Below, piece by piece: positions 50,552-57,562 of a DNA stretch of 64,000 nucleotides (within the stretch, counting starts at the first letter, position 1; each line of letters starts with the position of its first letter). A model generated the notes under the pieces. It was not told the DNA's origin, did no database searches, and saw nothing but the letters and a program-made list of their open reading frames with translations. The stretch lies in contig QHSU01000075.1 in NCBI GenBank assembly GCA_003220535.1, positions 1 to 64,000 on the forward strand, given 5' to 3'. The position numbers and the translations under genes were made by a program. Origin of the DNA: Candidatus Rokuibacteriota bacterium (GTDB lineage Bacteria; Methylomirabilota; Methylomirabilia; Rokubacteriales; CSP1-6).

Positions 50552-51319
50552 CTACCTCCCTGTGTACCTGGGCGGCCGCTTCTCGAGGAACGCGGTCACA
50601 CCTTCCGCGTAGTCGTGGGTGGAGCGGAGCCACGCGTACGCCTTGCGCTCGAGCTCGAGCGCCGTCTCCAGCGGCGCCTCGGCGCCACGATTGAGCACCA
50701 TCTTCAGCGTGCGGAGCGCCAGTGGCGCGCGGTCGGCCAGCTCACCGCCGAGCGCGCCCACGGCCTCGTCGAGCGTGTCGTTCGGCACCGCCAGGGTGAT
50801 CAGGCCCCACGCTTCGGCGCGCTCCGCCGAGATGCGCTGGCCCGTCATCATGAAGAGCTTGCCACGCGTCATGCCCATGAGCCGCAAGGCGCGCTGGGTG
50901 CCGCCGCTCCCGGGGATCATTCCCAGCCTCACCTCCGGGAATGCGAACTCGGACCGTAGCGTGGCCACGCGGAAGTCGCACGCGACGGCCAGCTCGAGAC
51001 CGGCCCCCATCGTATACCCGTCGATGGCGGCGATCACCGGTTTCCGGCATCGCTCGGCGGCCGTGAGCGTGTCGCCCCACAGCTCGAGATCGGCGGGCGC
51101 CAACGTGAGAAACTCGGACACGTCGCCGCCGGCGCTGAACGCCCTGCCGCCGGCGCCGCGGATCACGACCACACGCGTCTCCTCGTCGGCCTCGAGCGCG
51201 GCGAAGATCCCGGGGAACTCGTTCCGCATCGCGACGGTCATCGTGTTCATCTTCGGCTGCCGGTCGATCCAGATGGTCGCCACCGCGCCAGCGCGCTCGA
51301 CTCTGAGAAACTCGCTCAT
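50552..51319 (-). CDS. enoyl-CoA hydratase/isomerase family protein
   Basis: A 255-residue crotonase-fold enzyme. The oxyanion-hole segments are RAFSAGGDVSEF and AIDGYTMGAGLELAVACD, followed by AFPEVRLGMIPGSGGTQRALRLMG, the usual enoyl-CoA hydratase order with a Glu-like acid region. It hydrates or isomerises an enoyl-CoA. The ATG has GGAGGTACGGCC upstream and overlaps by ATGA the stop of a broken acyl-CoA ligase. In this operon it would act on a CoA thioester formed by the PaaK-like ligase. Confidence 0.92.
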   Translation of the reverse strand: MSEFLRVERAGAVATIWIDRQPKMNTMTVAMRNEFPGIFAALEADEETRVVVIRGAGGRAFSAGGDVSEFLTLAPADLELWGDTLTAAERCRKPVIAAIDGYTMGAGLELAVACDFRVATLRSEFAFPEVRLGMIPGSGGTQRALRLMGMTRGKLFMMTGQRISAERAEAWGLITLAVPNDTLDEAVGALGGELADRAPLALRTLKMVLNRGAEAPLETALELERKAYAWLRSTHDYAEGVTAFLEKRPPRYTGR

Positions 51320-51961
51320 GGCCGTACCTCCGTGTAGTGTCCGTCGCGCAGCAGCCGGCGCAGGATCTCGCCCGAGGCCGTCTTCGGGATCTCCCTCACG
51401 AACACGAAGCGCCTGGGCCGCTTGAAGTTGGCGAGGTCGGCGCACGCCCGGCAGTGACGGTCCAGGGCCTCGGCGGTGACCTCGAGCGCGGCCGGGACGA
51501 CGAAGGCCACCACCCGCTCGCCCCACTTCTCGTCGGGCTCGCCGATCACCGCGACGTCCGTCACGCCGGGGTGGCGCGCCAGCACGTCCTCGACCTCGAC
51601 CGGGTGGATGTTCTCGCCGCCGCTGATGATCATGTCGTCGACGCGGCCCGCGACCCAGAGGTCGCCGTCGGCGTCGAGCCAGCCCATGTCGTCGGTGAAG
51701 TACCAGCCCTCGCGCAGCGCCCGTGTGTCGGCGGCCGGACGGTTCCAGTATCCGGCGAACGCCTCGTCCGACGCGAGGCTCGCGATGATCTCGCCCTGGG
51801 TGCCGGCCGGCGCCCACTCGTTCGGGCCGACGCGTCGCTCGGTGCTCGCCACGACGACCGGAGCGTCGAGCTCGGCGTACGTGAGCCGGCGTCCGCCGTC
51901 GACGACGGCCTCGGCCTCGGGTCGGCGGAGCGCTGCGCGCGAGGAGCTCGCCGAGCGTCAC
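51316..51961 (-). pseudogene. acyl-CoA synthetase with internal deletion and frameshift
   Basis: The first codons (GTG at 51961, overlapping the upstream stop as GTGA) read TLGELLARSA. After a one-base shift the frame continues RRPEAEAVVDGG and LTYAELDA, the normal N-terminus of an AMP-forming ligase. It then jumps directly to the C-terminal third: GEIIASLASDEAFAGYWNRP, FTDDMGWLDADGDLWVAGR, DDMIISGGENIHPVEVE and PKTASGEILRR with the catalytic Lys. Roughly 300 residues, including the P-loop, are missing. What remains (about 178 residues from an internal start) cannot adenylate a substrate. It is either a pseudogene or an assembly collapse. Confidence 0.8.
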
Positions 51962-52986
51962 GAGACCAGGAGGACCTTCCCCTTGTTCTTCCGGTCCAGG
52001 ACGTGCTGCACGGCGGCGCGCGCGTCCTTGAGGGGGAACGTGCGGTCGACGACCGGCCGCAGCCGTCCCTGGATCACGTGGTCGAGAATCGTCTGGAGCT
52101 CGACGATCGAGCCCAGGTTCGTGCCCAGGACCCGGAGGTTCTTGGAGTACACGTGGCGGAGATCGAGCCGCCCCCAGTGGGTGTCGTGGGAGCCGATCGT
52201 GACGAGCGTGCCGAGCCGCGTGAGGGCATAGACGGACCGCTCAAAGGTCTCGCCCCCGATGTGCTCGACGACCACGTCCACGCCGCGCTTGCCCGTCCAC
52301 TGCTTCGTCGCCTCGACGAAGTCCTGCGCGCGGTAGTTCACGACGCGCTCAGCGCCGAGCGACTTGGCGAACTCGATCTTGTCGTCGGCGCCGACCGTGG
52401 TGATGACGCGGGCGCCGCAGAGGCGTGCGATCTGGATCGCCGCGCTCCCCACACCGCTGCCCGCCGCCTGGACGAGCACGGTCTGCCCGGGCCTCACCTC
52501 GGCCTGCGCCACCAGCGCGTGCCACGCGGTGAGCATGGCGAGCGGCACCGCGGCGCCCGCCTCGAACGAGATCGCATCGGGCAGCGGCAGGATGTTCGCG
52601 GCCGGCGCCTTCACCAGCTCGGCGTAGCCGCCGTCCGTGTGGGCGCCCAGATAGCCGTAGCGGACACACACGGTCCGTTCACCGCGCAGGCAATATTCGC
52701 AGCTTCCGCACGCGAAGCCGGGGAAGATGATCACGCGCTGTCCGCGCCGGAGCCCCGTGACCTCGGCCCCGGTCGACTCGACCGTGCCCGCCACCTCGCA
52801 GCCGTTGACGTGGGGCAAGCCCTCCGGCGGGGGGAAGCGGCCATCCAGCAGGAGCATGTCCACCTGGTTCAGCGCGCACGCCTTCACGCGGACCAGGACT
52901 TCCGCGGGCCGGATCACGGGGTCGCGATAGTCCTCGTAGAGAATCTTCTCGGCGCCCCCGTGCTCCTTGAAGAGCGCGGCCTTCAA
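51958..52986 (-). CDS. zinc-containing MDR alcohol dehydrogenase/quinone reductase-like
   Basis: A 342-residue medium-chain dehydrogenase. The structural-zinc motif is CGSCEYCLRGERTVC, and the NAD(P) Rossmann motif is VQAAGSGVGSAAIQIA. The catalytic-zinc position is only partly conserved (CALNQVDMLLL instead of Cys-His-type), so crotonyl-CoA-reductase-like or quinone-reductase-like chemistry is as likely as alcohol oxidation. It starts at TTG 52986 with GGAGG 7 nt upstream and overlaps the PaaK-like gene by TTGA. It is followed by the broken acyl-CoA ligase. Confidence 0.87.
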   Translation of the reverse strand: MKAALFKEHGGAEKILYEDYRDPVIRPAEVLVRVKACALNQVDMLLLDGRFPPPEGLPHVNGCEVAGTVESTGAEVTGLRRGQRVIIFPGFACGSCEYCLRGERTVCVRYGYLGAHTDGGYAELVKAPAANILPLPDAISFEAGAAVPLAMLTAWHALVAQAEVRPGQTVLVQAAGSGVGSAAIQIARLCGARVITTVGADDKIEFAKSLGAERVVNYRAQDFVEATKQWTGKRGVDVVVEHIGGETFERSVYALTRLGTLVTIGSHDTHWGRLDLRHVYSKNLRVLGTNLGSIVELQTILDHVIQGRLRPVVDRTFPLKDARAAVQHVLDRKNKGKVLLVS

Positions 52987-54311
52987 AACGGCACCTCCGT
53001 CCGCTCGTCCCGGACGCGCCGGGCCTTGTGGTCCCAGCGCGGCAGCGACCCGGGCTCGCCGATGTCGACCGTGACGCGGATGCCGAGCCCCGTCCTGAGA
53101 TCTTCGGCCAGCCTCGCCCGCAGGCCGTCGCGCTCGCCGAGGGAGAGCGACGGCGAGGGATCGATGCGGATCAGGATGTCGTCGAGTCCCTCGTGGCGCC
53201 GGAAGACGATCTGGAACTCGTCCACGTCGGTGTGGGGCCGCACCAGCTCCTCCACCCGGCGCGGGTAGACGATCACGCCGCGGATCTTCTTCATGTCGTC
53301 GAGCCGCGCCAGCACACCGCCCTCGAAGGCGACCAGCGTGCGCCCGCACGGGCACCGCCGGTCGGCGACCTGGACGACGTCGCGCGTGCGATAGCGAAGG
53401 AGTGGCATCGCTTTGCGGTAGAGGCTCGTGAAGACCAGCTCGCCGCGCTCCCCGGGGCGGACCGGTCGGTCCTGCTCGTCGAGCACCTCGGGATAGCCGT
53501 AGTCCTCGTTCACGTGGGTCAGCCCGGCCCGCGCGTCGCACTCGAACCCCCACGCCGCGATCTCGGTCAGCCCGGGCAGGTCGTACGCCTTCGCGCCGAA
53601 CGCTGCCTCGATCCTCGCCCTGGTGGCCGGAATGGACGCGCCCGGCTCACCCGTGTGCCACGTGACCCGGATCTTCGTGTCCTTGGCGAGGTCGATGCCC
53701 TTCTTGGCCGCCGCCTCACCGAGGAAGAGCGCGTACGACGGCGTGCAACCCAGCACCGTGATCGGGTAGTTCAGGAGCGCATCGATCCGCTGGTCGGTGG
53801 AGAGACCGCCGACGGGAAACACGAGGCAGCCGAGGTCCTGCGCCGCGTAGAAGCCGGACCAGTAGCCGATCCACGGCCCGTACGAGAAGGCCGCCATCAC
53901 GACGTCCGACCGACGCACGCCGAAGGCGTGGAGCGCACGGGCGTAAGAGTGATAGAAGCCGTACCAGTCGTCCGCGGTGTCGAGGAACGCGAGGGGGCGG
54001 CCGGTCGTGGCCGAGGTCATGTGGATGCGGAGCACGTCGTCCAGCGGGACGGCGAGCACGTCGCCCCACGGCGGCCGGGCCGCCTGGTTCTCCTTCAGCT
54101 CGTCCTTGGTCGTGAAGGGCAGCGCCCGCAGATCGTCGAGCGTCCGGACCGCGGCCGGCCTGATCCCGGCCGCCTTGAGCTTGCGCCGGTAGAACGGGCT
54201 GTGCGCCGCCGCGTGGGCCAGCTGCTCGCGCAGGCGCCGCGTCTGCACGCCGGTCATCTCGGCGCGCGACGCGCGCTCCAGACGCGGCTCGAGGTAGCGG
54301 GTAGTGCGCAC
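52983..54311 (-). CDS. second PaaK-like phenylacetate-CoA ligase family protein
   Basis: A 442-residue adenylate-forming ligase of the PaaK family: LREQLAHAAAHSPFYRRKL start, IHMTSATTGRPLAF (P-loop variant with Ala in place of the usual Gly), AAFSYGPWIGYWSGFYAAQ, HTGEPGAS, LRYRTRDVVQV, RCPCGRTLVAFEGGVLARLDD and IRGVIVYPRRVEEL. Like its relative at 24-25 kb it should activate an aryl or related acid to its CoA ester. The start is uncertain: GTG 54311 fits the family, while an ATG at 54437 would add 42 low-complexity residues read through a repeat. It is first in the operon with the MDR, hydratase and luciferase-like genes. Confidence 0.85.
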   Translation of the reverse strand: MRTTRYLEPRLERASRAEMTGVQTRRLREQLAHAAAHSPFYRRKLKAAGIRPAAVRTLDDLRALPFTTKDELKENQAARPPWGDVLAVPLDDVLRIHMTSATTGRPLAFLDTADDWYGFYHSYARALHAFGVRRSDVVMAAFSYGPWIGYWSGFYAAQDLGCLVFPVGGLSTDQRIDALLNYPITVLGCTPSYALFLGEAAAKKGIDLAKDTKIRVTWHTGEPGASIPATRARIEAAFGAKAYDLPGLTEIAAWGFECDARAGLTHVNEDYGYPEVLDEQDRPVRPGERGELVFTSLYRKAMPLLRYRTRDVVQVADRRCPCGRTLVAFEGGVLARLDDMKKIRGVIVYPRRVEELVRPHTDVDEFQIVFRRHEGLDDILIRIDPSPSLSLGERDGLRARLAEDLRTGLGIRVTVDIGEPGSLPRWDHKARRVRDERTEVPF

Positions 54312-54340
54312 CGCAGAACGGCGCGGGGCCGCCGTGCGAG

Positions 54341-54418
54341 CCGCAGGGCCGCCCGGGGGCTGGGGCCCCCGGGCCCGAGGCGAGCGATCCGGAGAATCCC
54401 CGCCGGCCGAGCCGCGAC
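54341..54418. repeat. GC-rich hairpin repeat, copy B
   Basis: It contains the perfect 9-bp hairpin CCCGGGGGC-TGGG-GCCCCCGGG (54352-54373). Flanks CCGCAGGGCCG and CCGGCCGAGCCGCG match, in inverted order, those of copy A near 48.75 kb. It occupies most of the 135-nt gap between the CoxG-like gene and the second PaaK-like gene. Confidence 0.5.
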
Positions 54419-54446
54419 GATGAACGGAGGGGGCCATCGAGGGTGG

Positions 54447-54887
54447 TCAGGCGGTCGTCAGCAGCTCGCTCATCTTGTTGAAGAACTGATCGGCCATCAT
54501 CTTCGACACGCCGCCGAGCATCCGCTGCCCGACGCCCGCGATGAGCCCACCGATCTGAACGTCCGCGCTGTACGAGACGCGCGTGCCGCCCTCGATGTCC
54601 GTGAGCGTGATCACCGTGTCGGCGCGCACGAACCCCGGACCCCCGCTCCCCTCGGCGGCCAGGCGATAGGACTCGGGCGGCTTCTTGTCCAGGAGCCGCA
54701 CCTTGCCCTCGAACGTCCCCTTCACCGCCGCCACGCCGATCTTCAGTGTCGCCTTGTACTCGTCGGGACCGATCAGCTCGAGCTTCTCGCAGCCGGGAAT
54801 CGCCTGCCGGAGCGTTTCGGGATCGAGGAACGCGGTCCACACCTTCTGTCGGGGCGCCTTCACGTCGTAGGAGCCTTCGAGCTTCAT
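54447..54887 (-). CDS. CoxG-type SRPBCC family protein
   Basis: A 146-residue START/SRPBCC-fold protein of the carbon-monoxide-dehydrogenase subunit G group. It starts KLEGSYDVKAPRQKVWTAF and continues with DPETLRQAIPGCEKLEL, KVRLLDKKPPESYRLAAEG and GVGQRMLGGVSKMMADQFF. CoxG proteins help membrane attachment or assembly of molybdenum hydroxylases. Here no CO dehydrogenase is adjacent, although the HcrABC molybdenum reductase is encoded 20 kb away. The ATG has AAGGAGA upstream. It lies 59 nt after the aminotransferase and 135 nt before the PaaK-like gene. Confidence 0.85.
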   Translation of the reverse strand: MKLEGSYDVKAPRQKVWTAFLDPETLRQAIPGCEKLELIGPDEYKATLKIGVAAVKGTFEGKVRLLDKKPPESYRLAAEGSGGPGFVRADTVITLTDIEGGTRVSYSADVQIGGLIAGVGQRMLGGVSKMMADQFFNKMSELLTTA

Positions 54888-54927
54888 CGGTGACTCTCCT
54901 TAGCAGAGAATGTCGCGAGGGCTGTCA

Positions 54928-54947
54928 AGGCGCGCCGGGGCGCGCCT
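54928..54947 (-). terminator. hairpin at the end of the aminotransferase gene
   Basis: AGGCGCGC (54928-54935), CGGG, GCGCGCCT (54940-54947) pair perfectly. The stem ends on the last base of the aminotransferase stop codon, read on the minus strand. No U-tract follows. Confidence 0.45.
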
Positions 54948-56146
54948 CACGCGAGGCGCTCGAGCGCCGCCGCCATGCGCGTCAGCCCCTCGGTGATGAG
55001 GGCTTCGCTCGTCGCGTACGACAGGCGCACGTGGTCGTCGGAGCCGAAGTCGACGCCCGGCACGACGGCCACCTTCGCCTCCTCCAGGAGGAAGGCGGTG
55101 ACGTCGACGGAGCCCTTGAGGGTCGTCGTGTCGGCGGCGGCCTTCCACCGCCGCCCGAACAGCCGCGAGACGTTCGCGAACACGTAAAATGCCCCCTTGG
55201 GCATGACGCACGAGACGCCCGGGAGCGCGTTGAGCCCCTGCACGATGACACGGCGCCGCCGGTCGAACTCGCCCGCCATCTTGGCGACCTCGTCCTGGGG
55301 CCCGGCGAGCGCCTCGACGGCGGCCCACTGGGCGATCGACGAGGGGTTCGACGTCACCTGGCTCTGGACGTCCGTCATGGCGCGAATGAGCTCGCGCGGT
55401 CCGGCGGCGAAGCCGATCCGCCAGCCGGTCATCGCGTAGGCCTTCGAGCACGTGTTGACGACGAGCGTGCGCGCCTTGACTTCCGGGTCGAGGGCGGCGA
55501 TCGACACGTGCCGCCCCTCGAACGTCAGCGCCTCGTAGCACTCGTCGGACACGACGAACACGTTCCGCTCCACGGCGAGCTTCGCGACCGCGGCGAGCGA
55601 CGCGGGTGAGAACACGGCGCCCGTGGGATTGTTGGGGCTGTTGAGGACGATCACCTTCGTCCGCGGCGTGACGGCCGCGCGCAGCCGCTCGGGATCCAGG
55701 TCGAACCTCGTCGCCTCGTGCGTCGGGACGGCGATCGGGACCGCGCCGAGGAGCCGCGCCTGCTCCGGATAGGAGACCCAGTACGGGCTCGGCACGAGAA
55801 CCTCGTCACCCGGGTTGAGCAGCGCGACGGTCAGGTTGAAGAGCGAGTGCTTGGCGCCGCACGAGACCAGAACGTCCGCCGGCTCGTAGGCCAGCCCGTT
55901 GTCACGCTTGAACTTGGCGCACACCGCCGCCCGCAGCTCGGGGACGCCGCCGACCTCGGTGTACTTCGTCTGGCCGCGCCGCATCGCCTGGATCGCGGCC
56001 TCTTTGATCCGCTCGGGGGTGTCGAAGTCCGGCTCGCCGGCGCCGAACGAGATCACGTCGACGCCGCGCCGCCGCAACTCCCGCGCCTTGGCCTGCACGG
56101 CGAGCGTCGACGACGGGGCGAGCGTCTTCAGGCGATCGGCCAGCAC
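54947..56146 (-). CDS. class I/II aminotransferase (aspartate aminotransferase, Ib-like)
   Basis: A 399-residue PLP enzyme: SSTLAVQAKARELRRRGVDVI start, AGEPDFDTPERI, KYTEVGGVPELR, VLNSPNNPTGAVF, SDECYEALTFEG, the PLP Lys in NTCSKAYAMTGWRIG and the C-terminal substrate-carboxylate Arg in HVRLSYATS. It transfers amino groups between aspartate (and possibly aromatic acids or prephenate) and 2-oxoglutarate. It is the last of a coaD-linked row of housekeeping genes. Class Ib members are often annotated aspC, but substrate preference is not certain. Confidence 0.92.
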   Translation of the reverse strand: MLADRLKTLAPSSTLAVQAKARELRRRGVDVISFGAGEPDFDTPERIKEAAIQAMRRGQTKYTEVGGVPELRAAVCAKFKRDNGLAYEPADVLVSCGAKHSLFNLTVALLNPGDEVLVPSPYWVSYPEQARLLGAVPIAVPTHEATRFDLDPERLRAAVTPRTKVIVLNSPNNPTGAVFSPASLAAVAKLAVERNVFVVSDECYEALTFEGRHVSIAALDPEVKARTLVVNTCSKAYAMTGWRIGFAAGPRELIRAMTDVQSQVTSNPSSIAQWAAVEALAGPQDEVAKMAGEFDRRRRVIVQGLNALPGVSCVMPKGAFYVFANVSRLFGRRWKAAADTTTLKGSVDVTAFLLEEAKVAVVPGVDFGSDDHVRLSYATSEALITEGLTRMAAALERLA

Positions 56147-56177
56147 GGCGTGGCTCCTTCGGCGGCGGACCGCCGCG

Positions 56178-56663
56178 TTACTTGGGAGGGTACTTCTCGG
56201 TCAGTCGTTTGTCGACAATCGGCGGCACCATGCCGGCCACCGACGTGCCGAAGCTGGCGACTTCCTTGATCAGGCGCGACGAGATGTACGTGTACTTCTC
56301 GTGCGGCATCAAGAACACCGTCTCGACCGTGCTCCGGAGCTTCCGGTTCATCAGCGCCATCTGGAACTCGTACTCGAAATCGGAGATGGCGCGGATCCCC
56401 CGCACGATGCAGTCGGCCCGTTCGCGTGCCACCAGGTCGATCAGAAGCCCGTCGAACGCGACGATGCGAAAGTTGCTCAGCTCCGAGGTGGCCTCGTCGA
56501 TCATCTCGAGTCGTTCTTTCACAGAGAAGAGCGGCTGCTTCGAGGGATTGGCGACCACCGCGACGATGAGCTCGTCGAAGATCTGGAGGCTGCGCTCGAT
56601 GACGTCGATGTGGCCGTTGTGGACCGGATCGAACATGCCGGGATAGACGGCGCGCTTGGCCAC
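56178..56663 (-). CDS. coaD: phosphopantetheine adenylyltransferase
   Basis: A 161-residue enzyme that adenylates 4'-phosphopantetheine to dephospho-CoA, the penultimate step of CoA synthesis. The nucleotidyltransferase motif is PGMFDPVHNGHIDVI, with Met replacing the usual Ser/Thr before FDP. The C-terminal motif ISSRLIKEVASFG is intact. Length is standard. It lies 9 nt after rsmD, a common coaD-rsmD pair, and 31 nt before the aminotransferase. Confidence 0.97.
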   Translation of the reverse strand: MAKRAVYPGMFDPVHNGHIDVIERSLQIFDELIVAVVANPSKQPLFSVKERLEMIDEATSELSNFRIVAFDGLLIDLVARERADCIVRGIRAISDFEYEFQMALMNRKLRSTVETVFLMPHEKYTYISSRLIKEVASFGTSVAGMVPPIVDKRLTEKYPPK

Positions 56664-56672
56664 GGCGGTAGG

Positions 56673-57227
56673 CTACCCTTCGGCTCGAAAGAAAGTCAAG
56701 GTCGTCTCCCCGAATCGTCGGTCCCGGAACGTCCGCAGCCCACCGTATTCGCCGGCGGGACGACGCTTGGTTAGATGCTGGGCGATGACGAGTCCCCCCG
56801 GCACGGCGAGCTCGCCCGCGCCGAGCGCTTGGAGCGCGCGCTCGCCGGCGTCGGTCGCGTACGGCGCGTCGAGGAAGGCGATCTCGAACCGCCGGCCCTC
56901 GGCTTCGAGCCGCGCGAGCTGCCGTCCGACGTCGCCGCGCACGACACGCGCCCGGGACTCGACACCGAGCGTCCGGATATTCTCCTCGAGCGCCGCGACC
57001 GCGCGCGCGTCGCGCTCGACGAACGTCGCATGCGCGGCGCCGCGCGAGAGCGCCTCGAGCCCGACGCCGCCCGCGCCGGCGAAGAGATCGAGCACGCGGG
57101 CGTCGGGCAGCCGGGGCCCGAGCGCGTCCATCAGCGCGATCCGCACCTGATCGGCCGTCGGGCGCGTCGTCGCGCCGCGCGGCGTCACCAGCCGCCGCCC
57201 CTTCAACGCTCCCGCGATCACCCGCAC
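56673..57227 (-). CDS. rsmD: 16S rRNA (guanine(966)-N2)-methyltransferase
   Basis: A 184-residue SAM-dependent methyltransferase: RVIAGALKGRRLVTP start, RPTADQVRIALMDAL, SAM-binding LDLFAGAGGVGLEALSRGA and catalytic motif LDAPY (DPPY variant with Ala). It methylates G966 of 16S rRNA in the 30S subunit. It is first in a run with coaD. Upstream is the 335-nt gap 57228-57562, which separates it from recG. Confidence 0.95.
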   Translation of the reverse strand: MRVIAGALKGRRLVTPRGATTRPTADQVRIALMDALGPRLPDARVLDLFAGAGGVGLEALSRGAAHATFVERDARAVAALEENIRTLGVESRARVVRGDVGRQLARLEAEGRRFEIAFLDAPYATDAGERALQALGAGELAVPGGLVIAQHLTKRRPAGEYGGLRTFRDRRFGETTLTFFRAEG

Positions 57228-57239
57228 TGTCTCAAGTCA

Positions 57240-57260
57240 GAGGGGCCTCGACGGCCCCTC
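57240..57260. terminator. 8-bp hairpin between recG and rsmD
   Basis: GAGGGGCC (57240-57247), TCGAC, GGCCCCTC (57253-57260). It lies 13 nt from the rsmD start and about 300 nt after recG. A terminator or a leader structure is possible; there is no U-tract. Confidence 0.35.
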
Positions 57261-57377
57261 CGACACCTCCCCACCAACGCTCGCGGGCGATTCCTGCGCT
57301 CGAACCACGAGGCCGGCCTCGACTATTCGTGAACGCGCATCGCTCATGAGAGGGCTCATGGGCGGCATACGGCGTGA

Positions 57378-57534
57378 CCGGCCGGGTGGCGGCGCGGGCC
57401 GGGCCCGGGGGTACGCGGCTGGCGGAGTGGGACCCCCTCGTCCCGCCCGCAGCTCGAAGAGCTGCGATTCGGGCGAGTGGGTGACGCAGCCGGCCGCGTA
57501 CCCCCGGGCCCGGCCCGCGCCGCCACCCGGCCGG
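57378..57534. repeat. long inverted repeat, 41-bp perfect arms
   Basis: Arms 57378-57418 and 57494-57534 are exact reverse complements for 41 bp and extend outward for about 12-15 bp with mismatches (CATACGGCG versus CATACGACG). The 75-nt centre contains another hairpin, GCAGCTC-GAA-GAGCTGC. It fills most of the gene-free interval 57228-57562. No ORF or transposase is associated. A structured RNA, a non-autonomous mobile element or a cruciform-forming spacer are options. Confidence 0.7.
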
Positions 57535-57562
57535 CTCGCGTCGTATGCGTCTCACGAGCAAG

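Noticed and set aside
54312..54437. N-terminal extension of the second PaaK-like protein to an ATG at 54437
   Set aside because: The 42 extra residues are Arg/Pro/Gly-rich, run through a palindromic repeat and match nothing in the family; no SD precedes the ATG.
54888..54946. TTGACA upstream of the CoxG-like gene as a promoter
   Set aside because: No acceptable -10 at 16-18 nt; the hexamer follows the aminotransferase terminator stem by chance or has another role.
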